A stretch of 29,443 nt of DNA, taken from NCBI GenBank assembly GCA_042095835.1, contig JBELML010000076.1, positions 1-29,443 of the forward strand, written 5' to 3'. The stretch's first letter is position 1, and every line of letters starts with the position of its first letter. The notes below the pieces were generated by a model that had not been told where the DNA came from, did not search any database, and saw nothing but the letters and a program-made list of their open reading frames with translations. The stretch is from DATFKA01 sp042095835 (lineage in GTDB: Bacteria > Bacteroidota > Bacteroidia > Chitinophagales > Saprospiraceae). The position numbers and the translations under genes are program-made. Shown in pieces: positions 24,900-29,443 of this stretch.

Positions 24900-25949
24900 T
24901 CAGAAAAGCTTCAACTGTGCCGATTTAAAATCTTGATGCATCTCGAGATTATAGCCGGCTTTTTCTTTATCCGAAAAATACAATTTCCTAGCTAAATGTA
25001 TTTGCTGACGAATGATTTCTGCAATTTTGCCCTCACCGCGCATTCTGGTGCCCATCCTATAGTCACTTAATTGACCTCCGTGTACGGCCTTTATCTTATT
25101 GAGGACTTTATCTGCTTTTCCAGGCATCATTTTATGTATCCAATCTTCAAATATTTTAGCGACGTCTCCATTCAAACGCACCATTGTGTAGGCTATGGAT
25201 TGAGCACCCAATGCTGCTACTTTTTTAGCCATCTCCATAATTTCATGATCGTTAATTCCTGGTATAATTGGAGCCAACATGACATTAACTGGAATACCAG
25301 CTTTGGATAATTCTTCTATGGCTCTCAATCTTTGTGTCGCGGTAGCCGTCCGGGGTTCTAATAGCCGGCGAACGTCCTCATCAAGAGAAGTTAAGGAAAT
25401 AGAAACCTTCACCAAACGATGTTCATTCAATTGAGTAAGTAGGTCTAGATCTCGCAGAATTAAACTATTCTTCGTGATCAGCCCAACGGGATGCCGATAA
25501 CGGAGCAGGACCTCTAAAATCTCTCTGGTAATGCCAAATTTTTGCTCTGCTGGTTGATAACAGTCGGTATTCCCCGCAAGCATGACTGCCGCGGCCTCCC
25601 ATTTTTTAGACTTGATTTTATTTTCTAAAAGTTGAGCTGCATTTTTCTTCACCAAAATCTTTTGCTCAAACTCCAAGCCAGCACTGTAGCCCCAATAATT
25701 GTGCGTATTTCGGGCATAACAGTAAACGCAACCATGTTCACAACCTTGATAAGGGTTCATAGACCAGGCCATGCCAATGTCGGGGCTATCTACCCTATTG
25801 AGTATGCTTTTAGGATAGACCTCAATGTATTCGGTCCGCTCATCTTCGAGCAAGTCTATCTCATAATTCCATTGATGAAATCGATTAGCTGGATTAATCT
25901 GTGCACCGCGACCTTTGATTTTAGAATGTTGTACTGGTGTAATGCTCAT
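24900..25949 (-). CDS. PA0069-family radical SAM protein
   Basis: A 349-residue radical SAM protein of the PA0069 group (spore photoproduct lyase-like fold). The iron-sulfur cluster is held by Cys70, Cys74 and Cys77 in MNPYQGCEHGCVYCYAR, a CxxxCxxC spacing, and the characteristic NTHNYWGYSAGLEFEQKI stretch follows. Later SAM-barrel strands are VMLAGNTDCYQPAEQ, GLITKNSLILRDLDLL, VKVSISLTSLDEDVRRLLEPR and GIPVNVMLAPIIPGIND. The start MSITPVQHSKIKGRGAQINPANRF fits relatives. It acts in the cytoplasm; the reaction of this family is unknown, though related members are linked to DNA repair. It is a lone minus-strand gene with 104 bases to the GIY-YIG gene. Confidence 0.92.
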   Translation of the reverse strand: MSITPVQHSKIKGRGAQINPANRFHQWNYEIDLLEDERTEYIEVYPKSILNRVDSPDIGMAWSMNPYQGCEHGCVYCYARNTHNYWGYSAGLEFEQKILVKKNAAQLLENKIKSKKWEAAAVMLAGNTDCYQPAEQKFGITREILEVLLRYRHPVGLITKNSLILRDLDLLTQLNEHRLVKVSISLTSLDEDVRRLLEPRTATATQRLRAIEELSKAGIPVNVMLAPIIPGINDHEIMEMAKKVAALGAQSIAYTMVRLNGDVAKIFEDWIHKMMPGKADKVLNKIKAVHGGQLSDYRMGTRMRGEGKIAEIIRQQIHLARKLYFSDKEKAGYNLEMHQDFKSAQLKLF

Positions 25950-26058
25950 AATGGTTAAATGAATTGGATAAAGCCAAAAATATACAATTAATTTTTATTT
26001 TTAAATGTTTAAAACATTTTATTTTACAATCTTTTCTACTTTAAGCTAAGCTCATGTA

Positions 26059-26337
26059 TAGAATTCAGCTGTCCCCTCAAAATAAAAACTTAAAAAGAAA
26101 TGCTTATTACCCAAAATTAAGTATGGAAAAGGTGATAAGCGAAGTGCGGGATGCCGCCTAGGCACTGTTCGAGTGGAACGAGTTTGGCTAGGCAAGATTT
26201 TTTTGCTTCGTTTTTGTATCGAATGACAAAAATGAAGATGCTAGAGCGGTTTTGAATTGGAGTTTCAGTTAGAATTATTAAAAATTGCACGGTGATTTTT
26301 TGGTGCGTTTGCGCTAGTAGAATTCAGCTGTCCCCTC
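26059..26337. repeat. Non-coding element bounded by identical 20-bp direct repeats
   Basis: TAGAATTCAGCTGTCCCCTC occurs at 26059-26078 and again at 26318-26337, 259 bases apart in direct orientation. The interior has no ORF but has structure: a ~12-bp stem at 26206-26237 (CTTCGTTTTTGT pairing with ACAAAAATGAAG, including one G-T pair), a GTTC/GAAC hairpin near 26168-26180, and a short direct repeat CTAGGCA. It looks like a dispersed non-coding element or structured RNA. The carboxypeptidase-like gene starts 53 bases after the second copy. Confidence 0.65.
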
Positions 26338-26390
26338 TACTCTGCGAACCTTTTTATACTTTAGGAATTATAAAATAAAAGATAGGTATC

Positions 26391-27494
26391 ATGAAAGGAA
26401 CAATCACCCTTCTACTACTAATGATCTCTGTATTCGGTACTGCCCAAGAACAAATCACCGGCCGTGTACTGGAGGCAGGAAGTAATACACCAGTATCCTT
26501 TGCCACGGTTTATTTGAATGGCACCACTATTGGAACAACTACCGATGATGATGGAAGCTTTGTGCTGAATAAGGTAAGTTATCCCTGCCAGCTCGTTGTC
26601 AGTCATATCAGCTATAAAACGCTTTTTGTTACCATCAATGAGCCACAAGGCGCTCCTTTGAAGATACTGATAGAGGCGAATGCGGTAGATTTAAGGAGTG
26701 TAGAAGTCGAAGATAAAAACCTACGCGCCCGAAATGAGTTAGAATTTGCCCAAGCTTTTGTAGGGATGGATTTTTATGGCGAAAAAGCGAAATTAACCAA
26801 TCCAGAAGTGCTCTTTTTTACTAGAGATAAGAAAAAAACGAAATCTGGATATATGCGCTCCAAAAATTTAAAAGCCAGCTCCAACCAGGCTTTGATCATT
26901 GAACAGCCAGAATTGGGGTATAAAATACACGCCGATCTTGCTTTTTTCCAAATCGACTATGGAAGCTTTTTGGGGCAAGATGGAGCTAGCTTTTACCAAT
27001 GCTATTACTTTTTTGAGCCCTACCAAAGCGATAAAAAGCAGAAGCAGAAAAAATGGAATAAACAGCGGAATGCCGCCTACTATCATTCGGCTATGCATTT
27101 CATGAGGAGTCTATACCAGCAGGATTTAGCAGGCAATGGCTATCGGCTATGCGAACGAGTAGAGAATCCACAGACCAAAGAGGTAAGCTACCTAGACTAC
27201 CCTATTGGTAAGCACCTAGAGATGCTACCGGATAGTACGATGAAGATAGCAGGTCTAAAAGATCAACGGCTATACATTTTCTACTATCCCAAAAATCAAA
27301 AAAGGGAACCGCTCGACATCTCCACCAAAATCAGTGGTCAATTTGAGCAATCTATCCTACAGTTTTCTGCAGATGCTGCGATCATACGCTCTAATGGTAC
27401 TACTCCAGGACTGGAAATCCAGTTTGGAGGCATGATTGCCGAGAAAAAAGTAGGCGCTTTGCTACCAGATGATTTTGTTCCAGTGGGACTTTGA
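26391..27494 (+). CDS. Exported protein with carboxypeptidase-regulatory-like domain
   Basis: A 367-residue protein with signal peptide MKGTITLLLLMISVFGTAQ. Residues about 20-105 form a CarboxypepD_reg-like beta sandwich (ITGRVLEAGSNTPVSFATVYLNGTTIGTT, then DDDGSFVLNKV), the domain also found at the start of TonB-dependent receptors, though no barrel follows. The remaining ~260 residues are mixed and rich in aromatic and charged residues with no recognised fold; Bacteroidota have many such periplasmic proteins. The last codons (V-G-L and TGA stop) read through the first bases of the octamer array at 27493, so the C-terminus may have been modified by array growth. It is convergent with the TRAP receptor gene, with the four-helix-bundle gene between. 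Confidence 0.8.
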   Translation: MKGTITLLLLMISVFGTAQEQITGRVLEAGSNTPVSFATVYLNGTTIGTTTDDDGSFVLNKVSYPCQLVVSHISYKTLFVTINEPQGAPLKILIEANAVDLRSVEVEDKNLRARNELEFAQAFVGMDFYGEKAKLTNPEVLFFTRDKKKTKSGYMRSKNLKASSNQALIIEQPELGYKIHADLAFFQIDYGSFLGQDGASFYQCYYFFEPYQSDKKQKQKKWNKQRNAAYYHSAMHFMRSLYQQDLAGNGYRLCERVENPQTKEVSYLDYPIGKHLEMLPDSTMKIAGLKDQRLYIFYYPKNQKREPLDISTKISGQFEQSILQFSADAAIIRSNGTTPGLEIQFGGMIAEKKVGALLPDDFVPVGL

Positions 27495-27644
27495 CTGGGA
27501 GACCGTGGGACTTGGGGAACGGGAGACCTAGGGACTTGGAGACTGGGAGACCGTGAGACTGGGGGAACGGGAGACCGTGGGACTGGGAGAGCGGGAGACT
27601 TGGGGACCTTGTGACCGGGAGACTGGATGACTTGGAGAGGGGGC
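27493..27644 (+). repeat. Large octamer array, left arm (19 units)
   Basis: Nineteen units of exactly 8 bases, every one starting with GA, consensus about GACYKGGR, without a single phase break over 152 bases. Examples are GACTGGGA (27493-27500, 27541-27548, 27581-27588) and GACCGTGG (27501-27508, 27573-27580). Units 1-6 and 7-12 form a 48-base higher-order repeat with 43 of 48 positions equal. The first GA is the last two bases of the upstream gene's TGA stop. G runs at 27497-27523 and 27561-27587 fit a canonical G-quadruplex pattern. Confidence 0.92.
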
Positions 27645-27739
27645 TTTGAGTCAGGTATGAAGAGATTCGGGAAGAAATTTTAAAAAATGAGGTCTTAGAA
27701 TAGTGGGGTCATTCATTTATAGTGTCTTGTAGATGAGAA

Positions 27740-28132
27740 GTGCCCTATAAAAAGTTTGATTTGAAAATCAGGAGACATCAAGATTTAGAAGTCTTTAAGC
27801 TAGCGTTTAAAAGTGCCGTGGATATCTATGAAGTTTCAAAGACATTTCCCAAAACAGAAACCTATTCTCTCACTGATCAAATTCGGAGGTCTTCAAGGTC
27901 TGTAGCAACTAATCTAGCTGAGTGCTTCAGAAAAAGAAGATATAAATCCCATTTCATTGCTAAACTTTCTGACTCCGAAATGGAGGCTGCCGAAACCCAA
28001 GTCTGGCTGGAATTTGCCCTAGAGTGCAAATATATTGATGAAAAATCATTCCACGACCTCCATCAAACCTATGATCACATCATTGGAAAATTGGTAATCA
28101 TGTCAAAACAAGCTGATAAATGGATACTTTAG
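27740..28132 (+). CDS. Four-helix-bundle protein of the 23S rRNA IVP/S23 family
   Basis: A 130-residue protein of the four-helix-bundle family first seen in 23S rRNA intervening sequences (IVP/S23). Signatures are DLEVFKLAFKSAVDIYEVSKTFPKTE in helix 1, YSLTDQIRRSSRSVATNLAECFRKR in helix 2, the EMEAAETQVWLEFALECKYID helix 3 and the final HIIGKLVIMSKQADKW helix. Family members form small basic oligomers; Avd of diversity-generating retroelements shares the fold. There is no ATG: the frame opens after a stop at 27734 and offers GTG at 27740 or TTG at 27761. No rRNA surrounds it, so it is not in an intervening sequence. The gene is enclosed by two inverted octamer arrays and is the only gene between two convergent genes. 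Function of free-standing members is unknown; nucleic acid binding is plausible from the basic helix 2. Confidence 0.88.
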   Translation: MPYKKFDLKIRRHQDLEVFKLAFKSAVDIYEVSKTFPKTETYSLTDQIRRSSRSVATNLAECFRKRRYKSHFIAKLSDSEMEAAETQVWLEFALECKYIDEKSFHDLHQTYDHIIGKLVIMSKQADKWIL

Positions 28133-28176
28133 GGATGAAGAACTCTCAATCCTTTTACACCCAAAGTTAGGAAAGC

Positions 28177-28274
28177 ACCCTGTCTCCCGCTCTCCGAGGG
28201 TCTCCCCCTCTCCCAGTCACAAAGTCTCCCGGTCACAAAGTCTCCCAGTCCCAAAGTCACAAAGTCCCCAAATC
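28177..28274 (-). repeat. Large octamer array, right arm (12 units)
   Basis: Eleven 8-base units and one 10-base unit (28193-28202), each ending in TC on the plus strand, thus starting with GA on the minus strand. Examples are ACAAAGTC (28219-28226, 28235-28242, 28259-28266) and TCCCAGTC (28211-28218, 28243-28250). On the minus strand it starts in the TGA stop of the TRAP receptor gene, exactly as the left arm starts in the stop of its neighbour. It alternates GACTTTGT-type and GACTGGGA-type units, so it is related to but not a copy of the left arm. Confidence 0.9.
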
Positions 28275-29388
28275 ACTGTATCCGCTCAAAAAACACGCGC
28301 TCTGTGTAGTCAGAATAAACGGCTGCTTTTTTCCGAAACTCATCGTAGGAAGAATAGACCCGTTTGGCGAAAGGATCACTATTGGCTAAATCTGCTACTA
28401 CATCTTCATTGATCGTGCGCAGGGTGTCCATGATCTCGGGGCTAAAGGTCCTCAAGTCTACACCCTTTTGGATGAATTCTTGTAATACAGCCGCATTACG
28501 GGCTTCCATCTGCCAGAGCACCCAAGAGTGCACGTGCATCGATGCTGACCGCAGTATAGCCTGCAAATCTGGTGTAAGCTCATCCCAGACTTTTTTATTA
28601 ATGGTATACTCCAAAACGGTGCCTGGCTCATGCCAGCCCGGAGAATAGTAATATTTGGCGATCTCATCAAAACCCATCAGGGAGTCATGAAAGGGGCCTA
28701 ACCATTCGGTGGCGTCGATAACACCGCGTTCTAGTCCAGTATATATTTCGCCACCAGCAAGGAGTACAGGAGAACCACCTACTTTTTCCAGTACCTTTCC
28801 ACCAAGCCCAGGAATACGCATTTTCAAGCCTTTGAAATCTTCAATGGTATTGATCTCGCGATTGAACCAGCCGCCCATCTGTACGCCTGTATCACCACCA
28901 AGTAAAGGCACCAGGCCATAATCGGCGTATAATTCCTCCCACAATTCCATGCCTCCACCTACGGCTACCCAAGAAGATACTTGCTGTGCATTCATGCCAA
29001 AAGGCACTGCTCCAAAAAACTGCGCTGCGGGTATTTTCCCAGCCCAATAATATGCACAGCCATTACTCATCTCCGCCACTCCTGAGCGTACGGCATCAAA
29101 AGCCTCTAGGGCAGGCACCAATTCTCCCCCACCAAAAACACGGATACTGATTCTGCCATTCGACATTTTATTGACGATCTCCGCAAAATAATTACAAGCC
29201 TCTCCAAGAATAGGGAAATTGGGTGGCCAGGTAGTGACCATTTTCCATTCATATCGCTGATTGCTCTGAATATTTGGACCACTATTGTTTTGTGCTTTAT
29301 TCTCTCCCATTAAGCCCTTCAATACCAAGGGTAGAGAAAGCGTACCTAAGGCTAAGCCCTTTGCAAATGTTTTCCTACTGATTTTCAT
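28273..29388 (-). CDS. TRAP transporter substrate-binding protein (TakP/DctP-like)
   Basis: A 371-residue periplasmic binding protein for a TRAP transporter. The N-terminus (MKISRKTFAKGLALGTLSLPLVLKG) is a signal, possibly twin-arginine-like. The fold markers are WKMVTTWPPNFPILGEACNYF at the start, FGGGELVPALEAFDAVRSGVAEM, then Gln170 in DTGVQMGGWF, Arg191 in LKMRIPGLGG, and Glu228-Trp229 in DATEWLGPFHD. The spacing of these four residues equals that in Rhodobacter TakP, where they bind sodium and a 2-oxo acid, so an organic-acid substrate is likely; annotations for relatives also name mannitol or chloroaromatic compounds. No membrane subunits lie on this window's inner side; they could lie upstream of the window end. 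The stop codon is shared with an octamer array. Confidence 0.92.
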   Translation of the reverse strand: MKISRKTFAKGLALGTLSLPLVLKGLMGENKAQNNSGPNIQSNQRYEWKMVTTWPPNFPILGEACNYFAEIVNKMSNGRISIRVFGGGELVPALEAFDAVRSGVAEMSNGCAYYWAGKIPAAQFFGAVPFGMNAQQVSSWVAVGGGMELWEELYADYGLVPLLGGDTGVQMGGWFNREINTIEDFKGLKMRIPGLGGKVLEKVGGSPVLLAGGEIYTGLERGVIDATEWLGPFHDSLMGFDEIAKYYYSPGWHEPGTVLEYTINKKVWDELTPDLQAILRSASMHVHSWVLWQMEARNAAVLQEFIQKGVDLRTFSPEIMDTLRTINEDVVADLANSDPFAKRVYSSYDEFRKKAAVYSDYTERVFFERIQ

Positions 29389-29411
29389 ATTTAGTATTTT
29401 TCGATACAGCT

Positions 29412-29443
29412 GTGTGTTATGTATTATGTGCCAAGTACCAAGT
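29412..29443 (+). repeat. Start of a heptamer array, cut by the window end
   Basis: Units GTGTGTT, ATGTATT, ATGTGCC and AAGTACC follow each other in 7-base phase, then AAGT at the window end. The pattern (RNGTRYY) is like the octamer arrays in style but with period 7. It lies 24 bases upstream of the TRAP receptor start. Too short to be certain. Confidence 0.4.

Noticed and set aside
26160..26200. A tRNA-like GTTCGAGT segment
   Set aside because: No cloverleaf with acceptor and anticodon arms can be drawn around it; it belongs to the hairpin-rich non-coding element.
27740..28132. Avd-like component of a diversity-generating retroelement
   Set aside because: The fold family is shared, but no reverse transcriptase, template repeat or variable repeat is visible in the window.
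27493..28274. A CRISPR array
   Set aside because: Units are 8 bases, contiguous and degenerate, with no spacers of regular length and no cas genes.
27495..28276. An intervening sequence inside a 23S rRNA gene
   Set aside because: The neighbours are protein genes and no rRNA sequence flanks the four-helix-bundle gene.

Overview
The window looks like a chromosomal segment of a Bacteroidota bacterium, most likely from the Saprospiraceae/Lewinella group. The evidence is type IX secretion (T9SS) hallmarks (a PorP/SprF-like barrel beside a giant PKD-repeat protein with a gliding-motility-type C-terminal domain, and a cytophagalysin-like M43 protease with a sorting tail), many lipoproteins with a short lipobox, a DUF2147 protein, weak or absent Shine-Dalgarno sequences and moderately AT-rich DNA. 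Genus-level placement is inference. No rRNA, tRNA, CRISPR, phage or transposase gene was recognised.

Region 1 (1-5.6 kb, all minus strand) is rich in hydrolases: DUF2147 protein, secreted esterase with TPRs, dienelactone-hydrolase-like protein, type-I haloalkane dehalogenase, and a lipoprotein-type amidase starting 6 bases after the dehalogenase stop. Structured signals sit between these genes: a perfect 34-bp palindrome with a U-rich tail, and a 12-bp-stem hairpin touching the dienelactone-hydrolase start.

Region 2 (5.6-13.3 kb) is mostly housekeeping: saccharopine-dehydrogenase-like protein overlapping a Wzx-like flippase, a small lipoprotein, GTP cyclohydrolase I with a closely linked short-chain dehydrogenase that lacks the catalytic serine, a TPR lipoprotein and a DNA photolyase.

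Region 3 (13.4-20.5 kb) is a two-gene surface module: a PorP/SprF outer-membrane protein and a ~1955-residue multi-PKD protein with a CHU_C-type sorting domain. A membrane-anchored alpha/beta hydrolase follows, then a membrane-anchored rhodanese with a perfect CRP-type site (TGTGA-N6-TCACA) upstream.

Region 4 (21.9-29.4 kb) is the unusual part. Several intergenic regions contain strictly phased octanucleotide arrays, each unit beginning with GA. The largest is a pair of inverted arrays (19 and 12 units; consensus about GACYKGGR) flanking a lone four-helix-bundle gene of the 23S-rRNA-intervening-sequence-protein (IVP/S23) family. Both arrays start exactly in the TGA stop codons of the flanking convergent genes. 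A second inverted pair with no gene, only 73 bases between its arms, lies at 22.07-22.29 kb. A third array of AT-rich octamers precedes a GIY-YIG-like membrane protein, and a heptamer array begins at the window end. I regard this array plus four-helix-bundle unit as the best candidate for a poorly described element. The same region carries a ~260-bp non-coding element bounded by identical 20-bp direct repeats, the M43 protease, a PA0069-type radical SAM protein, a carboxypeptidase-regulatory-like protein and a TakP-like TRAP transporter receptor.
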